In this document: one piece after another, positions 52,346 to 61,424 of the stretch
Layout: every line of letters begins with the position of its first letter
Position numbering within the stretch: the stretch's first letter is position 1
Assembly (NCBI GenBank): GCA_046964515.1
Contig: JBKUYM010000008.1
Coordinates: forward strand, 1-64,000
DNA length: 64,000 bases
Source of the DNA: UMGS1663 sp046964515
Lineage (GTDB): Bacteria > Bacillota > Clostridia > TANB77 > CAG-508
Direction of reading: 5' to 3'
Translations under genes and position numbers: made by a program
The notes under the pieces: generated by a model
What the model saw: the letters and a program-made list of their open reading frames with translations, nothing else
The model's database searches: none
What the model was told of the DNA's origin: nothing

Positions 52346-52998
52346 TATACTAAACCATTCCATTCATTAAAAAATTCTTCTAAAAAACCTTCTATATAAG
52401 CATGTCTATGGATAGCTATTTCTTTTGCTGTTTTGGTATTCATCAAATCTTTTAGTGTTAGCAATTTTTCATAAAAATGATGAATAGAAGAAGTTTTTCT
52501 AGAAATATCTGTGTATTCCTTGGCAGAAATAGATGAATTCGTTTCTAATTCTGGTATATAAATAGGTCGATTATGAGAACCACCGTAAGCAAAGACACGA
52601 GCAATGGCAATAGCACCAAGTGCATCTAATCTATCAGCATCTTGTACGACTTGCCCTTCTATGGTATCTGGTGTAATAGTAGCATCACCCTTGAAAGAAA
52701 TTTGAGAAATAATATGACAAATCTTAGAAATTCTTTCTTCTGGTAAATTTTGTGTTCTTAAAAAAGTTTTAGCATGATAAAATGGTTCTGTAGAAGGACT
52801 AACTAATTTATAATCATCTACATCATGTAATAAAGCAGACAAGAGTACAAGTTCCATATCTACCTTTTCTTGTTCACCTATTTTTTTAGCCATTTTGTAA
52901 ACTCTTAACGTATGATAATAATCATGACCACTATAATCATCTTTAAAAAAATCTTTAACATAGACAAGTGTATTTTCTATCAAAGTTTCCCTATTCAT
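52345..52998 (-). CDS. HD domain phosphohydrolase
   Basis: The 217-residue HD-superfamily protein has the first metal ligand His in GHDYYHTLRVYKMAK near residue 24-38, the HD pair in LLSALLHDVDDYKL near 47-60, and the distal Asp in VQDADRLDALGAIAIAR near 124-140. Such small YedJ-like hydrolases act on nucleotides or related phosphates. The substrate is not known. AGGAGG precedes the ATG. Confidence 0.88.
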   Translation of the reverse strand: MNRETLIENTLVYVKDFFKDDYSGHDYYHTLRVYKMAKKIGEQEKVDMELVLLSALLHDVDDYKLVSPSTEPFYHAKTFLRTQNLPEERISKICHIISQISFKGDATITPDTIEGQVVQDADRLDALGAIAIARVFAYGGSHNRPIYIPELETNSSISAKEYTDISRKTSSIHHFYEKLLTLKDLMNTKTAKEIAIHRHAYIEGFLEEFFNEWNGLV

Positions 52999-53070
52999 AG
53001 TACAAAACCTCCTAATTTTCTACTTATTATAAACGACTAAAAGTAAAAAAGCTAGTAGGAAGATATAAAA

Positions 53071-53099
53071 TTGCAAAATTATGCAAAATATGCTATACT
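53071..53099 (+). promoter_or_regulatory. Promoter of the small ORF at 53158
   Basis: TTGCAA (53071-53076) and TATACT (53094-53099), spacer 17 bp. It is the only feature in front of the small ORF. Confidence 0.65.
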
Positions 53100-53157
53100 A
53101 AAGGAGTTCTACTTTGTAACTAGGAGACTAACAAAAAGACTGAAAGGAGACACAAAA

Positions 53158-53358
53158 ATGTTATCTAACGAAATGTTAAAGCACGTGGAGGCTCTAAAAG
53201 CAGAAATGGAAGAAAAAAAGGCGGAAACAGAGACCACAGGCAATAAGGTAATATTTCGGTTAAAAACCTGTGATTTTACAAAAGAACTACAGGTTGTCTA
53301 TGATGGGAGTACCACTGTGGATTATATTTACAGAGAAACAACCAAAGGGAACAGTTAA
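53158..53358 (+). CDS. Small accessory hypothetical protein with an in-frame CGG
   Basis: The ATG at 53158 has AAAGGAGA upstream; the frame opens earlier, but that segment lies in the promoter. The protein has 66 residues, an acidic helical N-terminus (LKHVEALKAEMEEKKAE) and a beta-like C-terminal half (KVIFRLKTCDFTKELQVVYDG). I recognise no family. A CGG codon at 53257-53259 is in frame, and a +1 shift would stop at once (GGT-TAA). Codon use (CAC, GTG, GAG) differs from the core. Confidence 0.6.
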   Translation: MLSNEMLKHVEALKAEMEEKKAETETTGNKVIFRLKTCDFTKELQVVYDGSTTVDYIYRETTKGNS

Positions 53359-53365
53359 AAGTTAG

Positions 53366-53397
53366 TTGGAAAAAGAGCATAATTTTTGCTCTTTCCA
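53366..53397. terminator. Terminator of the small ORF at 53158
   Basis: GGAAAAAGAGCA and TGCTCTTTCC arms form a compact stem just after the stop. Confidence 0.7.
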
Positions 53398-53433
53398 AAA
53401 TACCTGTAAGTTAATTCTTACAGGTATTTTTGG
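53397..53433. terminator. Second hairpin beside the small ORF
   Basis: AAAATACCTGTAA and TTACAGGTATTTT form a perfect stem with T-tracts on both sides. Confidence 0.8.
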
Positions 53434-53473
53434 GTGGTACATAAGGGGGAATAATTGAAACTTAGGACAAGAA

Positions 53474-54172
53474 TTATTTTTCAAATTCTTTAGAGAGTTT
53501 TCCAATGGCTTTAGTTTCAATTCTAGAAACATAGGAACGAGAAATCCCCATCATTTCTGCAATTTGATTTTGTGTTTTTGGTTTTCTACCATCTAACCCA
53601 AAACGAAGTTCTATGATTGTTTTTTCACGATCTTTTAAGACTTGCTTAATTTTATCATATAATCTTTTTACTTTTATCTTTAAATCAACTTCATCTTCAA
53701 TATTTTTCTCATTATTTTCTAATACATCTTGTAAAGTAACGGTGTTGTCATCTTTATCCTTACCAATAGGATCTTCTAAAGAAACCTCAGCACCTAATTT
53801 CTTTGTACTCCTTAGATGCATTAAAATTTCATTATCAATACAACGAGAAACATAGGTAGAAAGTTTTACATTTTTAGAAGGTTCAAAACTATTGATTCCT
53901 TTAATTAAACCAATTGTACCAATAGAGATTAAGTCATCTGGATCGACATTGGTAGAACTATATTTTTTACAAACATGAGCAACTAATCTTAAGTTCCTCT
54001 CTATTAAAATATTACGTGCTTCTTCATCACCCTGCTTCATTTGTTCTAAATATTGTTTTTCTTCTTCTATAGATAATGGTTCTGGAAATAATTGATTACT
54101 AGAAATATAACCTACTAAAAAAACAGCAGAATGTAAGAAGACTAAAAAACTAGATATAGAAAGGACTAACAT
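53474..54172 (-). CDS. sigK: RNA polymerase sporulation sigma factor, sigma-K type
   Basis: From the ATG at 54172 (TGGAGG upstream) the 232-residue protein begins with a hydrophobic pro-sequence (about residues 1-22), as in pro-sigma-K, which is held at the membrane and cleaved. Region 2 includes NLRLVAHVCKKYSSTNVDPDDLISIGTIGLIKGINSFEPSKNVKLSTYVSRCI near residue 60-110. Region 4 has an HTH (TQNQIAEMMGISRSYVSRIETKAIGKL) near 201-227. It directs late mother-cell sporulation genes. It is intact here, not split by a skin element. Confidence 0.9.
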   Translation of the reverse strand: MLVLSISSFLVFLHSAVFLVGYISSNQLFPEPLSIEEEKQYLEQMKQGDEEARNILIERNLRLVAHVCKKYSSTNVDPDDLISIGTIGLIKGINSFEPSKNVKLSTYVSRCIDNEILMHLRSTKKLGAEVSLEDPIGKDKDDNTVTLQDVLENNEKNIEDEVDLKIKVKRLYDKIKQVLKDREKTIIELRFGLDGRKPKTQNQIAEMMGISRSYVSRIETKAIGKLSKEFEK

Positions 54173-54419
54173 ATAAGCTACCTCCATTTTTTCACTATAC
54201 AAAATTATATGAGGTAAAAAAAGAAAAGTGCATGGACCCTAAGAAAAATAAGAAATAACAAAAAAAGATAGATTTTAAATAAAAAACAAAGAAATATTTA
54301 GGAATAGAAAAAAAATAAAGATATTTCCTTGCTATTTTTTCCATATTATTGTATTATATTATAAGTATAAATTGTGTAGAAAATAGAAAAAGAAAAATAC
54401 CAGAAAGGGGCAATTATTA

Positions 54420-54836
54420 ATGAAGAAAGTATTTGCAACGATAGCTATAGTAATATGTGTACTTTCCAGTACAATTGTATATGCTACTAATACAACAACA
54501 CAAAACCAAGTAAATAACGCAGGAGATGCAGCTGTTAGCCAATTAGTAGATATTAAAGATAAAGAAAAGAAAACTTTAGAAGATTATAAAGAAGCCTATG
54601 GTTCAGATTCTTATGGATTTGCAGCCTATTTGTTAAATAAAATTCAGATTTTTAGTATACCTTTTTGTTTTATAGGTATTGCCATTAGCGCCATATACCA
54701 ATATGTGTTAGGTATTAGAAAGTTAGATACAAGAGATAAAGGCTTTGGCATTATGATATCTATCGTAACCGTGTTTATTATTGCACAAGCGTTACCATTG
54801 ATATTTGCCATTGTTGTAAAAGGTTGGAGGGGTTAA
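54420..54836 (+). CDS. Exported membrane protein, function unknown
   Basis: The 138-residue protein has a signal peptide (about residues 1-22, cleavage after VYA), a hydrophilic region, and two C-terminal transmembrane segments near residue 73-92 and 107-131. The plan resembles TrbC/VirB2-like small membrane proteins, but similarity is not certain. It starts a compact operon with the ParA/MinD-like and GGDEF-like genes (four-base and 17-base gaps). AAAGGGG precedes the ATG. Confidence 0.65.
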   Translation: MKKVFATIAIVICVLSSTIVYATNTTTQNQVNNAGDAAVSQLVDIKDKEKKTLEDYKEAYGSDSYGFAAYLLNKIQIFSIPFCFIGIAISAIYQYVLGIRKLDTRDKGFGIMISIVTVFIIAQALPLIFAIVVKGWRG

Positions 54837-54839
54837 CAA

Positions 54840-57197
54840 ATGAAAGTTTTGTTTGCAGTAAGTAATGAGAGTATTTCAGAATCTATCGTAAAGAAATATC
54901 AACAGATGTATAAAGAAATCATTTCTTATAAAAATGTGTATTACTTTAATGCAATTTTAAAAGAATTACAAAAAGATAAAACATATGATAGAGTAGTCAT
55001 TAGTGAAGATTTAGAACCATTTGCGAATAACAATTATGAAGCAATAGATAATTTTATATTTGAAAAATTAGATAGTATTTCAGACGAAGCTTCTACAAAT
55101 GCAGGGGAAGATATTCCTATTATTTTAATTACAACAGATAGACGTACAAAATCAGAAAGTTTATTAATTAAATTGTTTGGAATTGGCGTATATAGTGCCT
55201 TAATTGGACAAGATAGAAGTATTGAACAAGTATGCAATTTAATTAACAAACCAAGAACAAAAAAGGAAGCCAAAATTTATTATCAAATTGATTCTAATAA
55301 TGTGGAATATAAAGCAGAAAGCGAAGGGGACGTTAGTGAAGTAGAGATTCAAAATATATTGACACATTACAAGCGATTAGGTAGAAATGAAGAACGCTAT
55401 GTAGATAGTTTTAATAGTATTGCAGCCCAATATACAGATGAACAATTAAGAGTTATTATTAAATTTTTACCACTAAATGTGAAAGCTGTACTAGAAGCTA
55501 ATTGTCCAAGGTATCAACAAATTATGGCTTTTTCTGGAGTAACACCTAAAAAGAATTATGGGGATTATGGTAAAAAAGCAACTGCAGGAGACCATAAAAA
55601 AGAAACAAAGAATAAAACAAAAAGGATTAAAGATGGGCAAATAAAACTGCCAGATGATAATGGTATTAAAATTGAATCAATTGTTAATAAGGCAACCACT
55701 AAAAAATTGACAAATCCAGTCATTATTCCATCAGAAGTATCCACACAAAGTATAAAAAAAGTGGAAAACATAAATAAAAAAGTAGAAAAGATAGTACCAA
55801 ATCCAATGGAAGAAGTAAAACACATAGAAGAAGAGATAATAAATAAAAATGAAGAATTCCCAGGATTTGAGGAAGTCTCTATGCCAGAAGCAACAGAGGA
55901 AAAACCAGTCAAAAGAGGCAGAGGAAGACCAAAGAAAGTACAAGTAGATGAAGAAGAAACGCAAGAGCCAGTAAAGAAAAAAAGAGGAAGACCAAGAAAA
56001 GTACAGACACAAGAAGTGGAAGAAACTACGATATTACCAGGTTTTGATGAAGAAGAGGAAGAAGATAGCTTTTTGCCGGGATTTAATGAAGAACAAAGTA
56101 ATACATCAATTTTACCAGGCTTTGAGGAAGAATCAGAAGAAAATGTTTTACCAGGATGGAATGAACCTGAAGAACAAGAAGAACCAGTGTATGAAACAAG
56201 ACATTATCCAGAACCTGAAATAGAAGAGGTAAAAACAGAGGATATAGCTAATCCTGCTAATGATTATTATCGTCAAAACCAAAATACAATTGAGAATTTA
56301 TTAACAAGAGATAAAAAAGTAGTTGCTTTTGTAGGAACCTCTAAAAATGGAACCTCTTTCTTAATTAACAATTTAGCAGAAATGCTATCTGGACAGGGAA
56401 TTAAAACCGCAATTGTAGACTTAACGAAAAATAGAAATGCGTATTATATTTATACTAAAAATGAGGAAGCATTAAGAAAAACGGCTTTTGAATGTACACA
56501 AAAATTATCACAAGGATATGTAGCAGGAATTCCAGTAAATAAAAATCTAGATGTATATACTTCTTTACCAGGAGAAGATAGTAACATAGAAGAATACGAA
56601 AATATTCTAACAACTTTAGTACAAAATTATGCACTTGTATTATTAGATTGTGATTTTGATACAAATTATAATTATTTAGCCAATAGTCAAGAAATTTATT
56701 TAGTACAAAGTATGGATGTGTTAACCATACAGCCATTAACTGCCTATTTAAGAGATTTAAAGGCTAAAGGGATATTAGTACAAGAAAAATTAAGAATTGT
56801 TATTAATAAATATACAAGAGTAAGAAGTGTTACAGAAAAAACCATTATTGGTGGTATGGCATTTTACAATGATCCAGCCATGTCCTATATGACAGAATTA
56901 TTTAATAGAGAAAATGTGAAATATGTAACAATACCATTTGAAATGCAGACATATGCCAAATACTTAGAAGCTTTAGTAAATTGTCATATTTCTTTGAATG
57001 GATATTCTAAGGAATTTATAGCAAATTTAAGAAAATTGGCCAATATGGTATATCCGTTGGTGAGTGCAACAACACCAGGAAATTATAATGGTAAAAATAA
57101 ATATGCTAAAAATGCAAAACAACCTACATATAATAATTATGAAAGCAATTTTTCTACGAATATGAATAATACATTAGATAGAATGAAGAAATATTAG
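54840..57197 (+). CDS. Large ParA/MinD-like protein with AT-hook and LPGF repeats
   Basis: The 785-residue protein has three parts. Residues 1-130 resemble a receiver-like or CpaE-type N-terminal domain (VVISEDLEPF, IILITTDRR). A long low-complexity linker, residues 240-480, carries two AT-hook-like motifs (KRGRGRPKK and KKKRGRPRK) and four LPGF/LPGW-E repeats. The C-terminal 270 residues resemble a MinD/ParA ATPase with VVAFVGTSKNGTSFLINNLAEML, in which the P-loop Lys pattern is degenerate, and VLLDCDF. It may tether DNA or a membrane site. No exact family is recognised. Confidence 0.7.
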   Translation: MKVLFAVSNESISESIVKKYQQMYKEIISYKNVYYFNAILKELQKDKTYDRVVISEDLEPFANNNYEAIDNFIFEKLDSISDEASTNAGEDIPIILITTDRRTKSESLLIKLFGIGVYSALIGQDRSIEQVCNLINKPRTKKEAKIYYQIDSNNVEYKAESEGDVSEVEIQNILTHYKRLGRNEERYVDSFNSIAAQYTDEQLRVIIKFLPLNVKAVLEANCPRYQQIMAFSGVTPKKNYGDYGKKATAGDHKKETKNKTKRIKDGQIKLPDDNGIKIESIVNKATTKKLTNPVIIPSEVSTQSIKKVENINKKVEKIVPNPMEEVKHIEEEIINKNEEFPGFEEVSMPEATEEKPVKRGRGRPKKVQVDEEETQEPVKKKRGRPRKVQTQEVEETTILPGFDEEEEEDSFLPGFNEEQSNTSILPGFEEESEENVLPGWNEPEEQEEPVYETRHYPEPEIEEVKTEDIANPANDYYRQNQNTIENLLTRDKKVVAFVGTSKNGTSFLINNLAEMLSGQGIKTAIVDLTKNRNAYYIYTKNEEALRKTAFECTQKLSQGYVAGIPVNKNLDVYTSLPGEDSNIEEYENILTTLVQNYALVLLDCDFDTNYNYLANSQEIYLVQSMDVLTIQPLTAYLRDLKAKGILVQEKLRIVINKYTRVRSVTEKTIIGGMAFYNDPAMSYMTELFNRENVKYVTIPFEMQTYAKYLEALVNCHISLNGYSKEFIANLRKLANMVYPLVSATTPGNYNGKNKYAKNAKQPTYNNYESNFSTNMNNTLDRMKKY

Positions 57198-57223
57198 AAA
57201 CAGCAAATAGGGAGGTGCAAATT

Positions 57224-58321
57224 TTGATAATAGCCATCATAATACTACTAGTTGTGATTATTGTATTTTTAATGTTATACAATATGTCCGTTCATAAGAA
57301 AATTGATACATTTAATAATATTAATCAAAAAATAACTAGCTTAAATGTCTTACAAGATTTTATGGATACAATTAGTGCCGAAAAATCAGCAGATGAAAAA
57401 ATTGAAAAAATAAATGAGATACTAATTGAAAAATATGATATCAAATATTCTACCATTGTTGTTTACAATGGGGTAGAATATATCATCAAAGCAACAAATG
57501 TAGATGAAAAACATTGGGAAACTTTAAGAAGTTTGCACAAAGAACCTATTTTTCAAGATAGTATACAAACCGCAACTCCAAAATATGTAACTGTAGAAGC
57601 AGAAGGAGAGAGACTTCCTTATCAAAAAATGGAATTTGGTAGAGCCAAATGTGCCATGTTTTTTCCTTTATATATAGATAATGTTTATATTGGTTATTGG
57701 ATTATAGAAAGTGGAAAACCACATGATTTTGATGGTGTGGATACCACCATCTTAGAAGTCGTAAAAAATAATATTATTGCCATACTAAAAACATTAGAAA
57801 AACAAAGTGTAATTGAAAATATCGTAAGAGAAGATGTATTTACAGGACTAAAATCAGAAGAATATTTATATGGAGAAGGAAAAAGAAAAATCGATCAATA
57901 TACGATGTCTGCAGTTTGCATGTTTAAGATTACCAATATTGTAGATATTAATGAAGAATGTGGTAGACATACAGGAAATGAGGTTATCAAACAAATCAGC
58001 CAAGTTGTTAGACAAAATATTGCTTCAGAATATTTATTTGTAAGGTATATGGGACCTAAATTTGTAATTGTCTTTTCCGGAATAGAGGTAGACGGAGTAA
58101 CTAGTTTTATGAAAGATATCAAACAAAAAATTGAAAACTTGGAAATAGAGCAAGCAGAAGAAGATGTTTTTGAGGGAGAAGAACCAGAAATAGTAAAGCC
58201 AATAATTAATGTAGTCATCACTACTTACTATAAAGGAACGGCATTAGAAGGCGTTACGAAAAAACTAGAAGAATACTTAGACAACGCTAATGAAAAAGAA
58301 AGCAATATAAATTATATATAA
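57224..58321 (+). CDS. Membrane protein with GAF-like and degenerate GGDEF-like domains
   Basis: From the TTG at 57224 (GGGAGG eight bases upstream; a GTG at 57215 would overlap that site) the protein has 365 residues. It has one N-terminal transmembrane helix, a middle GAF-like region (about residues 65-190), and a C-terminal segment near 205-360 with the fold features of a diguanylate cyclase (DVFTGLKSEEYLY...GPKFVIVFSG). The GGDEF signature is absent, so enzymatic activity is unlikely. It ends the three-gene operon. Confidence 0.7.
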   Translation: MIIAIIILLVVIIVFLMLYNMSVHKKIDTFNNINQKITSLNVLQDFMDTISAEKSADEKIEKINEILIEKYDIKYSTIVVYNGVEYIIKATNVDEKHWETLRSLHKEPIFQDSIQTATPKYVTVEAEGERLPYQKMEFGRAKCAMFFPLYIDNVYIGYWIIESGKPHDFDGVDTTILEVVKNNIIAILKTLEKQSVIENIVREDVFTGLKSEEYLYGEGKRKIDQYTMSAVCMFKITNIVDINEECGRHTGNEVIKQISQVVRQNIASEYLFVRYMGPKFVIVFSGIEVDGVTSFMKDIKQKIENLEIEQAEEDVFEGEEPEIVKPIINVVITTYYKGTALEGVTKKLEEYLDNANEKESNINYI

Positions 58322-58338
58322 AATAGGAGGAACGTATT

Positions 58339-58602
58339 ATGGCTAAAGATGAAACTATGTGTTTTACAGCACCAAGAGAAGAAAACACAAAATCAAAAGA
58401 AATATTAAGACAGGTATATGAGGCATTAAAGGAAAAAGGCTATAATCCGATTAACCAAATTGTAGGTTATATTTTATCAGGAGATCCAACCTATATTACT
58501 AGTCATAATAATGCTAGAAACTTAATTAGACAAATTGAAAGAGATGAACTCCTAGAAAAAATGGTAAAGGATTATATTGCCATAGAAGAAGATAAAGCAT
58601 AA
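58339..58602 (+). CDS. ireB: IreB family regulatory phosphoprotein (UPF0297)
   Basis: The 87-residue protein matches the UPF0297/IreB family: the N-terminal threonine-containing MCFTAPREENTKSKEILRQVYEALKEKGYNPINQIVGYILSGDPTYITSHNNAR split over residues 7-60 is the family core. IreB in enterococci is phosphorylated by the kinase IreK and affects cell wall stress and cephalosporin resistance. It sits before ruvX as usual. AATAGGAGG supports the start. Confidence 0.95.
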   Translation: MAKDETMCFTAPREENTKSKEILRQVYEALKEKGYNPINQIVGYILSGDPTYITSHNNARNLIRQIERDELLEKMVKDYIAIEEDKA

Positions 58603-58617
58603 AATGATGAGGAAACT

Positions 58618-59061
58618 ATGAGAAAATTAGGAATTGATTATGGAGATAGTCGTGTAGGAATTGCAATTACAGATGCATTAAATATCACCGTACAGGGACT
58701 AGAGACAATACACCACCAAGGAAATGATAAAACGGTACTAAAACGATTAAAAGAATTATTACAGATGTATGAGATAGACACCTTTGTAATAGGCATGCCT
58801 ATTAATATGAATGGAACGAAAACACAAAGAGTGGAAGTAACACAAAAATTCATGCATAAGTTAAGATGTCAATTCCCACAAATTCAATTAGAAGCCATAG
58901 ATGAACGACTAACCACTGTAGCAGCACATAAAACCATGAATTTTCTAAATGTTAATAAAAAAGAAAAAAGAAATATTGTAGACACTATTTCTGCAGTTTA
59001 CATTTTAGAGACTTATATGCACAAAATAGAAAATGAAAACCAAAAAAGCGACAAAAATTAA
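58618..59061 (+). CDS. ruvX: Holliday junction resolvase-like / pre-16S rRNA nuclease RuvX (YqgF)
   Basis: The 147-residue protein has the RNase H-like fold, with LGIDYGDSRVGIAITD near residue 3-18, FVIGMPINMNGTKT near 57-70 and EAIDERLTTVAAHKTM near 92-107, which hold the acidic catalytic residues. YqgF-type enzymes take part in 16S rRNA 5' end maturation. The order ireB-ruvX-DUF1292 is conserved in Firmicutes. The gap to ireB is 15 bases. Confidence 0.95.
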   Translation: MRKLGIDYGDSRVGIAITDALNITVQGLETIHHQGNDKTVLKRLKELLQMYEIDTFVIGMPINMNGTKTQRVEVTQKFMHKLRCQFPQIQLEAIDERLTTVAAHKTMNFLNVNKKEKRNIVDTISAVYILETYMHKIENENQKSDKN

Positions 59062-59198
59062 AAGGAAATTTTGGTAAGAAGTATTGCGATATTTAAAAAA
59101 ATAGTATATGATATACCAAAATAACCAATACTATAAAAAAGGTATTAGCATTGTAGAAATACAATTTAATATATAAATTTGAAAGGAGAAATCAAAAA

Positions 59199-59525
59199 AT
59201 GAATAATGATGAAAATAACAATGTTCCAGAACAAGACGAGGAACTAGACAACATAATTGTTTTAAATGATGAAAATGGAGAGGAAGTTTCTTTTGAATTT
59301 TTAGATCTAATTGAATTAGATGATGAAGAATATGTTGTTCTTTTACCTGTTGAAGAAGATGATGAGGATGCTGGTGAAGTAGTCATTCTTAAAGTAGAAG
59401 ATACAGAATCAGAAGAAGAAGAATCTTATGTTAGTGTAGAAGATGAAGAAATTTTAAATAAAGTGTTTGAAATCTTCAAAGAAAAATTTAAAGATGAATT
59501 TAATTTTGTAGATGATGATGAGTAA
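59199..59525 (+). CDS. DUF1292 protein (YrzB-like)
   Basis: The 108-residue, very acidic protein has the DUF1292 core, seen at IIVLNDENGEEVSFEFLDLIELDDEEYVVLLPVEEDDED near residue 16-54, and a C-terminal KVFEIFKEKFKDEF. Its function is unknown. It follows ruvX, as is common in this phylum, although 137 bases with a possible promoter separate them. GAAAGGAGAAAT precedes the ATG. Confidence 0.92.
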   Translation: MNNDENNNVPEQDEELDNIIVLNDENGEEVSFEFLDLIELDDEEYVVLLPVEEDDEDAGEVVILKVEDTESEEEESYVSVEDEEILNKVFEIFKEKFKDEFNFVDDDE

Positions 59526-59532
59526 GAAAAGG

Positions 59533-59568
59533 GAAGATGGAGGTTTGGGAACAAACCTCTTCTTTTTA
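59533..59568 (+). terminator. Terminator after the DUF1292 gene
   Basis: AGATGGAGGTTTG and CAAACCTCTTCT arms with T-tract. Confidence 0.75.
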
Positions 59569-59601
59569 ATTGATTAAAAATAAAAGAGGGAGAAAAGACA
59601 A

Positions 59602-60078
59602 ATGAAGAATTTAAGTAGTTGGTTAATTATGATTTTTGTAATTGTATTTTGGATATTCAGGGTAATTGTTGCTATCACTGGTACAACAGGTGCTAATTTT
59701 TTTGTAAAGCCAATGGATACAACAGTAGAAATTATTTTAACCTTCGTGGTATTAGCCATTATTCCATTTTTATGGAGAAGAAAAATAATAGGAGCACTTG
59801 CTTATGTTGGGGTATATGGATGGTATTTTGGAGTAGAGTTATTAAAAACTTTTCCAGGAATTATAACTGGTGAAGTAGCTAGTATAGATGCTTTCACAAA
59901 TTTACTGATTAATGTAGTAGGATTTGCACTTCCTATTATTGCGTTAATAGATATTGCCTTAGATAAAACTAGAATGAAGAACCCTATTAACAAAGATACA
60001 GATTGGTTTTACAAGAATGAACAATATGATAGAAAATTAGATGAAAGAGCAGATAAAAATAACTATAGGACTTTATAA
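59602..60078 (+). CDS. Small membrane protein, unknown
   Basis: The 158-residue protein has four hydrophobic segments (about residues 6-28, 45-62, 66-88 and 104-123) and a polar C-terminal tail of about 30 residues. I recognise no family. It lies 14 bases before rbgA, suggesting cotranscription, but its role is unclear. AGAGGGAGAAAAG precedes the ATG. Confidence 0.65.
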   Translation: MKNLSSWLIMIFVIVFWIFRVIVAITGTTGANFFVKPMDTTVEIILTFVVLAIIPFLWRRKIIGALAYVGVYGWYFGVELLKTFPGIITGEVASIDAFTNLLINVVGFALPIIALIDIALDKTRMKNPINKDTDWFYKNEQYDRKLDERADKNNYRTL

Positions 60079-60092
60079 AGGAGGTATAGGAC

Positions 60093-60983
60093 GTGAATAT
60101 TAATTGGTATCCGGGGCATATGGCAAAAACAAAGAAACAAATCGCGGATGACTTAAAATTGATAGATGTTGTAATAGAGATACTAGATGCAAGAATACCA
60201 ATTTCTAGTAGAAATCCAGAGATAGAAACTTTAATTCAGGATAAGAAAAAAATAGTAGTATTTAACAAACAAGATTTGGCAGATGAAAAAGAAAATGAGA
60301 GATGGATAAAATATTATCAAAAGCAGAATATACCAGCAGTTCTTACAGATGCTACTAATGGAAAAGGAATACCAGAAGTGATTCGTACAATTGAAAAAAT
60401 AACGCAAGAAGAAAAAGAAATTGCTTCTAAGAAAGGACGAACAGGAAAATCTACCAGAGTCATGATTTTAGGAATACCCAATGTTGGAAAATCTTCATTT
60501 ATTAATCGAATTACACAAAAAAGTACGACTGCTGTTGGAAACAAGCCAGGTGTTACAAAACAGAAACAATGGGTGCGTGTTAATCAAAATATAGAATTAT
60601 TGGATACACCAGGTGTACTTTGGCCAAAATTTCAAAATGAAGAAATCGCTTTACATTTGGCTTATACAGGGACAATTAAAGATGATATTTTAGAAAAAGT
60701 AGAAGTAGCCTATTTTTTCTTGAAATGGTTATTAGAGAAGCATATTGAAGAGATAACAAAACGATATGGAATAGAACAAAATAATATACAAGAAATCCTT
60801 CAAAATGCAGAACAAATGGAAAATGAAAATATTATGCAAATTATGTATTTAATTGGAAAAAGAAGAGGTGCTGTTTTAGCAGGGGGAAATATTGATGAAG
60901 AAAAAACAGCTAATTTATTATTAGAAGATTTTAGGACTGGAAAACTTGGCAGAATGACTATAGAAACTTGCGAAGAAATATAA
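60093..60983 (+). CDS. rbgA: Ribosome biogenesis GTPase RbgA (YlqF)
   Basis: The 296-residue GTPase has a circularly permuted G domain. G4 NKQDLAD appears first, near residue 55-61, then G1 GIPNVGKSSF near 127-136, and G3 DTPGVLWP near 169-176. The N-terminal INWYPGHMAKTKKQI and a C-terminal RNA-binding ANTAR-like domain are present. RbgA promotes late assembly of the 50S subunit. The start is GTG, with AAGGAGG upstream. Confidence 0.97.
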   Translation: MNINWYPGHMAKTKKQIADDLKLIDVVIEILDARIPISSRNPEIETLIQDKKKIVVFNKQDLADEKENERWIKYYQKQNIPAVLTDATNGKGIPEVIRTIEKITQEEKEIASKKGRTGKSTRVMILGIPNVGKSSFINRITQKSTTAVGNKPGVTKQKQWVRVNQNIELLDTPGVLWPKFQNEEIALHLAYTGTIKDDILEKVEVAYFFLKWLLEKHIEEITKRYGIEQNNIQEILQNAEQMENENIMQIMYLIGKRRGAVLAGGNIDEEKTANLLLEDFRTGKLGRMTIETCEEI

Positions 60984-61010
60984 AAGAAAAAGAGGTAAAA
61001 AAGGATTATC

Positions 61011-61406
61011 GTGGAAGAATTAATCAATCGTAATAGAACAAATGAAGAAGTAAAGTTAATGCCACCTTTAGTATGGGCTTATATAGGGGATTGTGTATAT
61101 GAATTATTCATTAGAACAACTTTGGTAAATACGACTAAATTAAATCCACATAAATTGCATTTAGAAGCAACTAATTATGTTAGAGCTACAGCGCAAGCCG
61201 ATATTTTAGCTAGAATATATGATATGTTAACAGCAGAAGAACAAGATGTTGTAAGAAGAGGTAGAAATGCAGAAAATCACCATTTGCCAAAAAATGCAAA
61301 TGTAACAGATTATATGTATTCTACGGCTTTTGAGGCTTTAATAGGATATTTATATTTAACAAAACAAGACAAACGATTAAAAGAAATTTTACATAAATGT
61401 TACTAA
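61011..61406 (+). CDS. mrnC: Mini-ribonuclease III
   Basis: The 131-residue protein lacks a dsRNA-binding domain and has the RNase III fold with WAYIGDCVYELFIRT near residue 23-37 and TAFEALIGYLYLT near 106-118, which hold the catalytic acids. It processes 23S rRNA ends in Bacillus. The GTG at 61011 has a spaced AAAAGGA upstream. It is close to rbgA and the following membrane protein gene. Confidence 0.94.
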   Translation: MEELINRNRTNEEVKLMPPLVWAYIGDCVYELFIRTTLVNTTKLNPHKLHLEATNYVRATAQADILARIYDMLTAEEQDVVRRGRNAENHHLPKNANVTDYMYSTAFEALIGYLYLTKQDKRLKEILHKCY

Positions 61407-61424
61407 AGAAAATGAGGAGAGAAA

